64,000 bases of DNA, taken from Pantoea sp. A4. Its GTDB lineage: Bacteria; Pseudomonadota; Gammaproteobacteria; Enterobacterales; Enterobacteriaceae. Below the pieces are notes generated by a model. That model ran no database searches and was not told the origin of the DNA. It was given only the letters and a program-made list of their open reading frames with translations. The position numbers and the translations under genes are program-made. Numbering within the stretch: the first letter of the stretch is position 1; each line of letters begins with the position of its first letter. The stretch covers positions 1-64,000 of the forward strand of contig NZ_ALXE01000021.1 in NCBI RefSeq assembly GCF_000295955.2, in the 5' to 3' direction. Below are positions 54,863-63,661 of the stretch, piece after piece.

Positions 54863-55807
54863 ATGAAAAAAATTGATGTTATTTTAGCGGCCTATAATGG
54901 TGAAAAGTATATCCGGCAGCAGATTCAGTCGGTATTGATGAATTTTGACAGCTTGCCTGAGTATGACTGTCGTATTCTGATTTCGGATGACAGTTCCAGC
55001 GACAGTACAACGGCGATTGTTGCCGGGCTTAGCGCGCACGATAACCGCATCCAGTTGCTAGATAACAGTAAAAAAGGCGGCGTCAGGCAGAACTTTCACT
55101 ACCTGATTCTGCATAGTGATGCGGACTATACGTTTTTCTGCGACCAGGACGATTTGTGGCTGCCGGGGAAGATGGCTATCTTCATGCAAACGTTCGCGCA
55201 GCACAACGATGACGAACCTCTGTTGCTGCATTCGGATTTGTGTGTTGCGGATGGGCATTTATCCCCAATCCATCCTTCAATGTTTGTTTATCAGCACATC
55301 AATAAAAACCCTGACCTGGCAGCATTAATGGTCAGCAATTCCGTGACGGGCTGTGTGATGGCCTGTAACCGTGCACTGATGGAAAAAACCAAGGCGAGTC
55401 AGGTTGAACACTCCATCATGCATGACTGGTATATCGCACTGCTGGCTGTTGCAACCGGAAAAATCGCGTTTATCGACAATGCCTTGATTCTCTACCGTCA
55501 GCACGGCAATAACCAGGTTGGCGCTAAGGCATTTTCGCTTGGAGAATTATTAAAGAGCAAAGCATGGCGCGCCAAACTGGCTACTGCCCGTCAGTCGATA
55601 GAGAAAACCCGCGATCAGGCTGCGCTGTTTTTAAATGACTTCTCTTCCGTCATGAAACCCGAAGATCGCCGCCTGATGCACGCCTACGTTGATTCTTTCA
55701 ATGGCGGAGTAGGTGCCAGAGCAAAACTGTTCTTCTCCTCGGGTATTCGTAAAAATGGCTTGCTGCGTAATCTGTTTTTCTTCTGGCTATACGTGCTGAA
55801 ACGGTGA
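54863..55807 (+). CDS. Family 2 glycosyltransferase
   Basis: The 314-residue GT-A protein has ILAAYNGEKYIRQQIQSVL, LISDDSSSDSTT, the donor/metal block FFCDQDDLWLPGKM, TGCVMACNRALME and MHDWYIALLA. It resembles rhamnosyl- and galactosyltransferases of the RgpB/WfgB type. Donor and acceptor cannot be told from sequence. Confidence 0.87.
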   Translation: MKKIDVILAAYNGEKYIRQQIQSVLMNFDSLPEYDCRILISDDSSSDSTTAIVAGLSAHDNRIQLLDNSKKGGVRQNFHYLILHSDADYTFFCDQDDLWLPGKMAIFMQTFAQHNDDEPLLLHSDLCVADGHLSPIHPSMFVYQHINKNPDLAALMVSNSVTGCVMACNRALMEKTKASQVEHSIMHDWYIALLAVATGKIAFIDNALILYRQHGNNQVGAKAFSLGELLKSKAWRAKLATARQSIEKTRDQAALFLNDFSSVMKPEDRRLMHAYVDSFNGGVGARAKLFFSSGIRKNGLLRNLFFFWLYVLKR

Positions 55808-55873
55808 AATTTCGCCTGAATGTTGAGCCTGTTAATAACAATGAGTGACGAGATAACATCGTAAGGTAGCGCT

Positions 55874-57115
55874 ATGATCACCATCAATGAACCGAAGAAA
55901 CTGGTTGCCAGGCTTGCCATCTATTTCATCATGGCGCGCAGTATTTTGTGTGTGCCGTTTATTGCCTTGCATTTAGCCGCTGATGGTAAGGCATTAGGGC
56001 GCTTTGCTAAGCTGGCCAGTATCCCGTTCTTGCTGGTTATTGCTTACGCTATTTTTTCACTCAACAACGGTAATGGCACCAAAGAAGTGGTGGGTCAGAG
56101 CCGTGATATGTTGCTGGCCTTCACCGTTTTTTGTTTCTTGTCTTCAATACCCAGGAAGCTAGGTGCGGATGCTCTGGCCTATCGAGCCATTCGCAACGGT
56201 GCTGTTTTCATTGCACTGGCAAAGATCGGGGTAATTATTGCGGGTATCGTCACCGGGATGAACCCGTTGATCATCGTAAAAATGATCTCAAAAATCTGGG
56301 ACATCCAGTTGATGACAATGGGGGTAGATAACAGCTTTCTGACGCGCTTGCAGATCCCCATCGACTCCGCGACGCCTTTATTGATGTATGTCCTGTTCGC
56401 TGAGATGTTGTTAAAGCGACAGGGGCGTATCCGTAATACAGTTTATTTTATTCTGCTTTTAATCTCCCTGTTGCTGACCTTCTCCCGTTTCTTCTGGGGT
56501 ATCGGCGTGTTGTTGATTGGCCTGAGCTTGCTGCTCAATGCCAACCTGCAAACCAAAATAAGTTGGCTGTTAGGCGGTGCGCTACTGGGATACAGCCTTT
56601 ACATGTTCACTCCCGCAGGGGACACGATAGACAAAGTTATCGAAACACGTATCGGTCAGCAAAATACCTCCTCAGACTCCTTCCGCATCGTACAGACACA
56701 TGCGCTATGGAATGAAGTGGAGACCGCTCCGGTCATGGGGCATGGCATTGGTTACTTTATGCCGAGTTTGATTCGTGCCCAGGAGACGAAGTATCTGTAT
56801 GAAAACCAGTCACTTTCCATGATTGTTGCCTTGGGTTACTCCGGGGTTCTCATCTGGATGGGGGCGATACTGATGGTGATTTTTGGCCTCTGTTATAACA
56901 AGCCGGAATCGCGCTTTAAAAACGTTATGCTGACGCTGTTATTCTTCTCGATATGGGTGGCGGGTGGGTTCTTTAACCCGCTGTTGTGGGGCGCATCCGG
57001 CGGGGTCATCCTGTTCTTTGCCGCGCGACACCATGCACTCACCGCCAACTTTACCGGGGATGTGGCACCGGTACGCAAGCCGTTAATTATTCGCACCGCA
57101 AGGAGTGAGGCTTAA
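55874..57115 (+). CDS. wzy: Polysaccharide polymerase Wzy-like membrane protein
   Basis: The 413-residue polytopic protein has about 10-11 membrane helices and a large loop around residues 250-320 with GHGIGYFMPSLIRAQE, a pattern of O-antigen ligase/polymerase proteins. There is no other polymerase candidate in the cluster. The stop overlaps the next start by one base (TAATG). Confidence 0.8.
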   Translation: MITINEPKKLVARLAIYFIMARSILCVPFIALHLAADGKALGRFAKLASIPFLLVIAYAIFSLNNGNGTKEVVGQSRDMLLAFTVFCFLSSIPRKLGADALAYRAIRNGAVFIALAKIGVIIAGIVTGMNPLIIVKMISKIWDIQLMTMGVDNSFLTRLQIPIDSATPLLMYVLFAEMLLKRQGRIRNTVYFILLLISLLLTFSRFFWGIGVLLIGLSLLLNANLQTKISWLLGGALLGYSLYMFTPAGDTIDKVIETRIGQQNTSSDSFRIVQTHALWNEVETAPVMGHGIGYFMPSLIRAQETKYLYENQSLSMIVALGYSGVLIWMGAILMVIFGLCYNKPESRFKNVMLTLLFFSIWVAGGFFNPLLWGASGGVILFFAARHHALTANFTGDVAPVRKPLIIRTARSEA

Positions 57116-58515
57116 TGAAGGCACTGTTGCAGGAGCTCAGGCAGCAGGTGCTGGCACAGCCAGATCTACGGCATATGCTGACGCTGGCTCGGGCCTACGG
57201 TGCGTTATGCCAGGCGGCTGACAGTGACATCTATGATGATGCGCCGCTGGAGCAAACGCTGATAGAGAAAGCCTGTGCACAGCTCATGCCGCCACAACCG
57301 GCCGTTAACCCTGGCGCTTGTCTGCACATTATCTCGGAAGCGTTCATTATTGGTGGACACACGCGTTTGATGGAAAAACTGGCGCAGATGCAGCCAGAAA
57401 AATCCGACCTGTTGGTTACGCGTTCGATTGATGAGCAAGCCGCTGCACGCTGTGCCGCCGTTTTTCAGCAGGTCTATCAGTTGAACACTACCGATCCTGT
57501 TTCGCAGCTTCTACACATCAGCGAGCGGGTTGCGGGTTATCAGCGCGTAGTCTTGCACATCCACGCTGATGATATTGCAACCGTCGTGGCGGTGGGGCTG
57601 GTGAAAGCGGCATTGCCGTTGCAGGTCTGGTTTGTAAATCATGCCGACCACGCTTTTACCTACGGTAGCGCGATTGCTGACTTCTACTTCCAGCTAAGCA
57701 GCTTCGGCGCGCGGTTGGATAAGCAAAAACAGATTGCCGGGCAAACCTCCTTTCTGGGTATCCCGGTCAATGACAGTGCGGTAGATACCGCACCAGAACG
57801 AAAGCCGCTCACTGAAGCACTGCGCTTTGTCGCTTCAGGCTCGGCAATTAAATTCCGGCCTTTTCGCGGTGAAGATATTCGTCCCCTGATTCGGCAAATT
57901 TTGCAGCAGTGGCCGAAGGCGACATTTACCCTGATAGGGGCTAACCCGCGCAATAATTTCTGGTGGTGGGGGCTGAAACTGCGTTTCGGTCAACGACTGC
58001 AGTTGCGTAGATATATTCCCTACGAGCAGTACATGGCCTTTATGCAACAAACGGATTTCTTTATTGATAGTCATCCGTTTCCTGGTGGCACCGCCTTTGC
58101 TGAGCAGATTCTGGCCGGTCGGCGCGGCATTGGGCTGATAGCAAAAGTGCAGGGTTATTCACCGGCAGATAAGCTGAAGCGGGGTTCGGTGGCTGAGGTT
58201 CTGGACACCGTAAAAGATTATCAGGATGCGGGTATTATTGAGGAAATTATCGCCGTCAATGGTTATCAGGCGGTGAAAGAACGCTACCTTGCTTGTTTGT
58301 TTTCCAACAAAGCTGACCCGTTTAATATGGAAGAGCGGGTGGCCTGGCAAGGAGATACGACATTTCTACGTGTCAGAAATGTTATTTTTACGCCGCTAAA
58401 TATGACGGCGATGAAAACACTGTTTTCATATAATAAGAAGATCGCATTGAAAGTCTTTATGCGACTCTCTATTTTAAATAAAGCACATTTAATTAAGGTG
58501 TGGATAAAGGATTAA
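57115..58515 (+). CDS. GT-B type glycosyltransferase (GT41/GT4-like signature)
   Basis: The 466-residue soluble protein has a central ACLHIISEAFIIGGHTRLMEKL block, VASGSAIKFRPFRGEDIRPL, TFTLIGANPRNNFWWW and FFIDSHPFPGGTAFAEQILAG. The last segment resembles the donor-binding signature of the O-GlcNAc transferase-like group (DxFPxxGGTT). It is translationally coupled to wzy. The assignment as a GT is by these motifs only; the donor is unknown. Confidence 0.65.
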   Translation: MKALLQELRQQVLAQPDLRHMLTLARAYGALCQAADSDIYDDAPLEQTLIEKACAQLMPPQPAVNPGACLHIISEAFIIGGHTRLMEKLAQMQPEKSDLLVTRSIDEQAAARCAAVFQQVYQLNTTDPVSQLLHISERVAGYQRVVLHIHADDIATVVAVGLVKAALPLQVWFVNHADHAFTYGSAIADFYFQLSSFGARLDKQKQIAGQTSFLGIPVNDSAVDTAPERKPLTEALRFVASGSAIKFRPFRGEDIRPLIRQILQQWPKATFTLIGANPRNNFWWWGLKLRFGQRLQLRRYIPYEQYMAFMQQTDFFIDSHPFPGGTAFAEQILAGRRGIGLIAKVQGYSPADKLKRGSVAEVLDTVKDYQDAGIIEEIIAVNGYQAVKERYLACLFSNKADPFNMEERVAWQGDTTFLRVRNVIFTPLNMTAMKTLFSYNKKIALKVFMRLSILNKAHLIKVWIKD

Positions 58516-58699
58516 CAGGGATAATTCAGGTAAATATATCCGTTGAGGATAATGGAAAACACCCCTATGGCTATACACATCAATCAAGTAAATGCATTCT
58601 TTTGGCAGTTTTTGACTACTCATTTTTTGGGTGTTTTTATACAACCTGTCTTTTAAAGGCAGAGAATACTAAATCATAATCTCAAGAACTGAGACAAAC

Positions 58700-59155
58700 A
58701 TGAAACTATCAACTCCTCCTGTAAATGTGGATCTTGCTTCACTGCAGCAACGACATTCATTCATCGATCTGGTCCCTGTGATTGACAATCGCGGCAGCCT
58801 GGTAAGTCTTGAAGCGATGAAGCAAGTTCCGTTTGATATTAAGCGTATTTTTTATATTTTTCATAATACGGATGGTGAAAATCGCGGCTTCCATGCCCAT
58901 CGTTCCGACCAGCAGTTTTTAATCTGCATGGCAGGAAAAGTGCTGGTGCGCTTATACGATGGCAAGTTTACCAATGAGTACTGGTTGGATCACCCTTCCA
59001 AAGGCTTGCTGGTGAAAAGCATGGTGTGGTTAGAGATGTATGAGTTCAGCCCCGATTGTTCTCTCGTAGTGCTGTCAAGTGAGCATTACAATGAGAAAGA
59101 CTATATTCGTGATTATGACGCTTTCCTAGAGGGCGTGAGGTCAAATGAAGAGTAA
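58700..59155 (+). CDS. fdtA: FdtA-type dTDP-4-keto-6-deoxyhexose 3,4-ketoisomerase
   Basis: The 151-residue cupin (WxcM-like C-terminal family) has PVIDNRGSLVSLEAM, IFYIFHNTDGENRGFHAHRSDQQFL and VVLSSEHYNEKDYIRDYDAFL, with the conserved His pair HAH. It converts the RmlB product to a 3-keto sugar for transamination. Whether the product is the galacto (Fdt) or gluco (Qdt) form cannot be decided by eye. It starts a short AT-richer block after a 184-base gap. Confidence 0.88.
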   Translation: MKLSTPPVNVDLASLQQRHSFIDLVPVIDNRGSLVSLEAMKQVPFDIKRIFYIFHNTDGENRGFHAHRSDQQFLICMAGKVLVRLYDGKFTNEYWLDHPSKGLLVKSMVWLEMYEFSPDCSLVVLSSEHYNEKDYIRDYDAFLEGVRSNEE

Positions 59156-59702
59156 AACGGGTAAAACTATTAAACTTCGCCTGGTCGAAGTGAGTGATTA
59201 TGCATTTATTCACTCTTTACGTGTTGCGCCGGAGAAAAATAAATTTCTCTCGGCCGTTGATGATAATCCTGAGTTACAAAAAGTTTGGCTGCAAAAATAT
59301 AAACAGCGCGAACAAAATGGTGAAGAGTTCTACTTCATTATTGAGCGTTTAGACAATCAGGAAACGGTAGGTACGATGCGTGCCTATGATGTTGATCCGG
59401 AGAGGATGTCGATCCGTTGTGGTAGTTGGATTTTGAATGATAATAAAACGCTGACATCAGCAGTGGAAAGTATATTGCTGACGTGGGATTTTATGCGCGA
59501 GCACCACTTTAAATATCTTATTGTGGATGCCCGAAAAGAGCATGTCTCAGCGCTGCGCTTTATCAAGAAGATTTCTCATCGTTATTATGGCGAAGATGAA
59601 ACGAACTTCTTCTATGAAATTGATGTGGAGAAGTTTGCTGAAAGCTTCTATCAACCAAACCAACATTATGTTTCGCCTGAACTTGTGGATGGGGAAATTT
59701 GA
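59145..59702 (+). CDS. GNAT-family N-acyltransferase
   Basis: The 185-residue GNAT-fold protein has IKLRLVEVSDYAFIHSLRV, a beta-bulge region ETVGTMRAYDV and the acyl-CoA loop region AVESILLTWDFMREHHFKYL. Placed between the isomerase and aminotransferase, it should acylate the 3-amino sugar, a role usually played by a left-handed beta-helix enzyme (FdtC/QdtC). It overlaps fdtA by 11 bases. Confidence 0.8.
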   Translation: MKSKTGKTIKLRLVEVSDYAFIHSLRVAPEKNKFLSAVDDNPELQKVWLQKYKQREQNGEEFYFIIERLDNQETVGTMRAYDVDPERMSIRCGSWILNDNKTLTSAVESILLTWDFMREHHFKYLIVDARKEHVSALRFIKKISHRYYGEDETNFFYEIDVEKFAESFYQPNQHYVSPELVDGEI

Positions 59703-60806
59703 ATGATCCAGTTCTTAAGCCTGAAAAAAATTAATGCTAAATATGCTGACGAGTTAAAAGCGGCATGTGCCCGGGTCATCGATTCGGGATACTTCATCCT
59801 CGGACCTGAGTTGCAACGCTTTGAACAGGCCTTTGCCAGTTTTAGCCAGGCTAAGCACTGTATCGGATTAGGTAATGGGCTGGATGCCCTGACATTGATC
59901 CTGCGCGCCTGGAAACTTCAGGGCAAGATCAAAGACGGTGATGAGGTCATCATTCAGGCCAATGCCTATATTGCCTGCGTGCTGGCTATCACTGAGAACA
60001 ACCTGGTGCCGGTTTTTGTTGAACCGGACGCGAATAATTTCAACCTTGATCCGACCAAAATACGCGCCGCGATCACGGAAAAAACCCGTGTCATCATGCC
60101 AGTGCACCTCTATGGTCGCCTGTGTGAGATGCCAGAGATTATGGCGATTGCCGCTGAAGCGAATTTGCTGGTGTTAGAAGACGCTTCCCAGTCGCACGGT
60201 GCGACTTTGCAAGGTAAACCGGCCGGCAGCTGGGGCGATGCCACCGGCTTCAGCTTCTACCCAAGTAAGAATCTGGGTGCATTAGCAGATGCCGGGGCAG
60301 CCGTAACCAATGATGACGAGCTGGATAAAGCACTGCGCGCACTTCGCAATTACGGTTCGTTTGAACGTTACAATAATCTTTATCAGGGTGTGAATAGCCG
60401 CCTGGGTGAAATGCAGGCCGCTATCTTAAGTGTAAAACTCAATCACTTCTGGGCCGAAGTGGAATGTCGTCGTGAAGTCGCTGCACGCTATCTTGCTGGA
60501 ATAACGAATCCGGCTATTAAGTTGCCGCAGTGGGAAGTGCGTGAGCAGCACACCTGGCATCTGTTTGTGGTACGTTGTACACAGCGCGAAGCGCTTCAGG
60601 CACACCTTGCGAACCACGGTGTGGAAAGTATTATCCATTACCCTAAACCGCCGTATAAGCAACAGGCCTATGAGGAGATGAATCATCTGAGTTTCGCACT
60701 CAATGAACAACTCCACCGTGAAGTTTTGAGTATCCCGATTGACCCTTCAATGACTGACGAAGACGTTGAAACTGTGATAGAGGTTTGCAACAGCTTCTCG
60801 GCATAA
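59703..60806 (+). CDS. fdtB: FdtB-type sugar 3-aminotransferase (DegT/DnrJ/EryC1 family)
   Basis: The 367-residue PLP enzyme has GLGNGLDALTLILRA, QANAYIACVLAI, PVHLYGRLCEM, LEDASQSHGA, the PLP Lys in FSFYPSKNLGALADAGA, and NYGS. It aminates the 3-keto sugar made by FdtA. The set isomerase-acyltransferase-aminotransferase predicts dTDP-3-acylamino-3,6-dideoxyhexose. Confidence 0.92.
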   Translation: MIQFLSLKKINAKYADELKAACARVIDSGYFILGPELQRFEQAFASFSQAKHCIGLGNGLDALTLILRAWKLQGKIKDGDEVIIQANAYIACVLAITENNLVPVFVEPDANNFNLDPTKIRAAITEKTRVIMPVHLYGRLCEMPEIMAIAAEANLLVLEDASQSHGATLQGKPAGSWGDATGFSFYPSKNLGALADAGAAVTNDDELDKALRALRNYGSFERYNNLYQGVNSRLGEMQAAILSVKLNHFWAEVECRREVAARYLAGITNPAIKLPQWEVREQHTWHLFVVRCTQREALQAHLANHGVESIIHYPKPPYKQQAYEEMNHLSFALNEQLHREVLSIPIDPSMTDEDVETVIEVCNSFSA

Positions 60807-60951
60807 TGCGTTACGTTTTCAGCACCCGGGGTGATGTTTTTTTTAAATTTTCAATTTTTTACCGAATCATTCAATGTGTGGAATCCGGTGTAAGCCGTTC
60901 AAAAATATTACATCCAACATTGCTAAATGGAATTATTCGAGGGTACGCAGC

Positions 60952-61596
60952 ATGCAGAAAGTTGTTGTAATGGACACGAATCCGATTGTTAGCCTGGCGA
61001 TCACCGAATTGCTGGAAAATAACCGCTTTACCGATGTGACGCATATTAGTAACTTGTCCGAACTTAAAGCAGTGCTGGAAACGGAAGCCGTGGATGTGGT
61101 GATCATGGACCTGTTTGACGGTAATAGTTACCCGATAAATGGCCTGGATTTTATCAAGCAGCATCGCCCGCTGTTAGAAGAGCTGAAGCTTATCGTGTTT
61201 ACCGACATTGACTGCTATTTCATCGTCAATGAGATCAGTAAATTCAAAAACGTGAATCTGATATCCAAACGTGAGTCGCTTTCTGAATTGCTGTTTGCTT
61301 TGTGCAAACGCGAAAGCAAAAAACCTTACCTCAGCCCCTTTATGAGCAAGTCTAAAGAGCTTAACTGGAAAAATCACCTTACCAGTACTGAGCTTCGTGT
61401 GCTTTACTTGTTGATAGACAACCAGACGCCGAACCAGATTTGTGAGACGCTGAACCTTCATTACAAGACAGTGCTGTTCCACAAATCCAATATCGCGCGC
61501 AAGGTGGGGGCACGTAACTCGCTGCAGCTGGCGAAGATTTTAACGTCGTTCACCAATTACAACCGCCATGCACCTTACCGAACGGTAGGGTTTTGA
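60952..61596 (+). CDS. LuxR/RcsB-type response regulator inside the EPS operon
   Basis: The 214-residue protein has a receiver domain with acidic pocket (VVVMDTNP), phosphoacceptor Asp in DVVIMDLFDG and a conserved Lys (LISKRESL), then a LuxR-type HTH (LTSTELRVLYLLIDNQTPNQICETLNL cut as LTSTELRVLYLLI; NQICETLNLHYKTVLFHK). The start at 60952 has GAGGGTA upstream. It is RcsB-like in layout. No sensor kinase is adjacent. It is likely to regulate this operon together with RcsAB (inference). Confidence 0.88.
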   Translation: MQKVVVMDTNPIVSLAITELLENNRFTDVTHISNLSELKAVLETEAVDVVIMDLFDGNSYPINGLDFIKQHRPLLEELKLIVFTDIDCYFIVNEISKFKNVNLISKRESLSELLFALCKRESKKPYLSPFMSKSKELNWKNHLTSTELRVLYLLIDNQTPNQICETLNLHYKTVLFHKSNIARKVGARNSLQLAKILTSFTNYNRHAPYRTVGF

Positions 61597-61671
61597 TGTC
61601 CACATCGTGAACCGACATCTGCGGTTGGCCCAGGGTAATGCTTTCATTTCAAACCATAAGGAAGCTTTACT

Positions 61672-63411
61672 ATGACGTTATCTCGTAGAAAACTGTTCCG
61701 TTGGATTGTGCCCTCTGCAACGTTGGGGTGGCTGGTTCGGGGTCAGGTACAGGCAGCGCAACCGGCTCAGCCGGCCTTGCAAAATGCCGTGTATCGCGAT
61801 GGCGAACCGCACTTTCAACTGGCAGCCGATACTTCCACCGCCGCGGCGACTTACAGTCTCGGCACCACGTACAGTAGTGGGACGGTGGGAGCCAAGCTTA
61901 ATCGCTTCGTGACAATCGAAGATTTTGCCGATACCAACTCAGCCAACGGCAACTGGGCTGTAGCGATAAAAAACGCCATCGACTATGCCAGAGTCAACGG
62001 CATTCGTAACGTTTACGGCGCTAACAGCTACACCATCAGTAGTACCATCGTGGTGGAGGGGCTCAGCAATAACGGCCTGAATATTTCTATAGGTCGACTT
62101 GTTGCCAGCAGTACCTGGCCAAAAAACACTACGCTCTGGGATGCCACACCAATGCTGTTAATTGGTGACACCGTGGCGAACATCACCGGGTTGAACTTAA
62201 CCATTAACATGCTGGACGGTGCGGGTGTTGCAGATGGGATTCAGGCGACGCAATACGGTTTTGCGCTCTCATCGATTCACATCGGTGATGCCCGTAACTG
62301 TGTTCGTGTCATCTCGAACGGTAATCAACAGTGGCCAAATGCATCGGTACAGGTGAGCGGCGATTTCTGGACCGCCAACTGGCTGGGCATTTACCTCTCG
62401 CGTGGTACTAAAGGTTCCAGCCCCATCAGTGAAGGCTGGAAAATCAACGTGAAGTTTATTGCGAACAACCGTTACGGTGGCATTCTGGCACGTGGCGGAT
62501 CGCAATATACCCAGATACGCGGTGACCACGATTACAACGGACGCTATCTGTCGTTGCTACAAATTGATGCGCTGGATGGCATCACGCGTGGCATGAAGAT
62601 CACCAACGGCACCACGCAGGCGGAAGTGTTAGTTGGCTGGCAGGCGCAAGGGCAGTACTGGCTGGCCGTGATGGAGACCAAGGATGTCTCGGCCGGGAAT
62701 GGCGGTAAGAGCAGTTACAGCGTCAACGATAAGTTGACCAGCCCGACCACCACCATCCGGCAACGTACCATCACCGCCGTGCAAACAGGCGGTGACAATG
62801 CTTCAGCCACCAACTACTTTGACGTGCTACACGATTTTGAAGGTGAACCGTTTGCCAAAATACAGGCAACAATGGGGTATTGCAGCGGCATCATTGGTTC
62901 ACTGCAATTTACTTCCATGATCCTGATGCAGAATAGCTTCCAGGGGATTACCGATAACCTGCGTGGCTTAGGCGTAGCAAACTCAGGAACGGCACTCTCT
63001 TTATATAACCGGGCGGTTAGCGATACACCGTTTGCCAATATAACGTCCAGCTTTGTTAATTTCCAAAGCAAGTTATATATGCAGAACCGATTGTATGAAG
63101 GAACCGGCGTGGCACAAACCGTGACACGTTCGACAAGTACTTATACAACGTTATTTACACTACAACCCACCGCAACCGATCGTTACCTGGGTGAGCAAAA
63201 TCTTTATAAAGTGTACATAAAGACTAACTATCCCGGTGTGTGCGGTGAGTACCTGATCAGCGTCAGCGATAATACCTCGGATGCCTTGCAAGCCCATGCC
63301 GTCATCTCTAACGATGGGGTGTTTGTATGGAGAGTGAGTGGCAGTAATTTCCAGGTACGGCAGGAAGCCGCTGATTCCATTCAGTTCGTTGCCAATATTC
63401 TACGCGTTTAA
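61672..63411 (+). CDS. wceF: Secreted tailspike-like beta-helix protein (WceF-like)
   Basis: The 579-residue protein begins with a Tat-like signal (SRRKLFRW at 4-11, then hydrophobic residues ending near GQVQAAQ). Next comes the phage tailspike entry motif GTVGAKLNRFVTIEDFA and a long Ser/Asn-rich region with right-handed parallel beta-helix character. It resembles WceF of Pantoea stewartii, a tailspike-fold glycan-biofilm-modifying enzyme of the stewartan locus. It would cleave the nascent or secreted polymer. The 579-residue length fits. Catalytic residues were not located by eye. Confidence 0.82.
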   Translation: MTLSRRKLFRWIVPSATLGWLVRGQVQAAQPAQPALQNAVYRDGEPHFQLAADTSTAAATYSLGTTYSSGTVGAKLNRFVTIEDFADTNSANGNWAVAIKNAIDYARVNGIRNVYGANSYTISSTIVVEGLSNNGLNISIGRLVASSTWPKNTTLWDATPMLLIGDTVANITGLNLTINMLDGAGVADGIQATQYGFALSSIHIGDARNCVRVISNGNQQWPNASVQVSGDFWTANWLGIYLSRGTKGSSPISEGWKINVKFIANNRYGGILARGGSQYTQIRGDHDYNGRYLSLLQIDALDGITRGMKITNGTTQAEVLVGWQAQGQYWLAVMETKDVSAGNGGKSSYSVNDKLTSPTTTIRQRTITAVQTGGDNASATNYFDVLHDFEGEPFAKIQATMGYCSGIIGSLQFTSMILMQNSFQGITDNLRGLGVANSGTALSLYNRAVSDTPFANITSSFVNFQSKLYMQNRLYEGTGVAQTVTRSTSTYTTLFTLQPTATDRYLGEQNLYKVYIKTNYPGVCGEYLISVSDNTSDALQAHAVISNDGVFVWRVSGSNFQVRQEAADSIQFVANILRV

Positions 63412-63421
63412 CGCCTAGATC

Positions 63422-63452
63422 GGCAGGTCTGGTGCTCGTTGCCAGACCTGCC
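63422..63452. terminator. Perfect hairpin after wceF-like gene
   Basis: GGCAGGTCTGG and CCAGACCTGCC form an 11-bp stem with a 9-base loop, 10 bases after the stop. There is no T-run. It may separate wceF from wzc expression in the absence of RfaH. Confidence 0.65.
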
Positions 63453-63661
63453 AGTTAAACCAGACCTACCAGCGTTTATTTTTCTGTCCGTCTCTTTTCA
63501 GGTTGTTGCAGGACTATAACCCTCCTGCCGCAGCGTGATTAATTTCGGCTATATATCCTGATTTTAGGGAAGGGTTCTGTTGGTTTTTAATTAATTATCT
63601 TCAACATTTAATTAATTAATAATCGAGTTAAATAACATCATCAGTTGATGCGGGATTAAGA

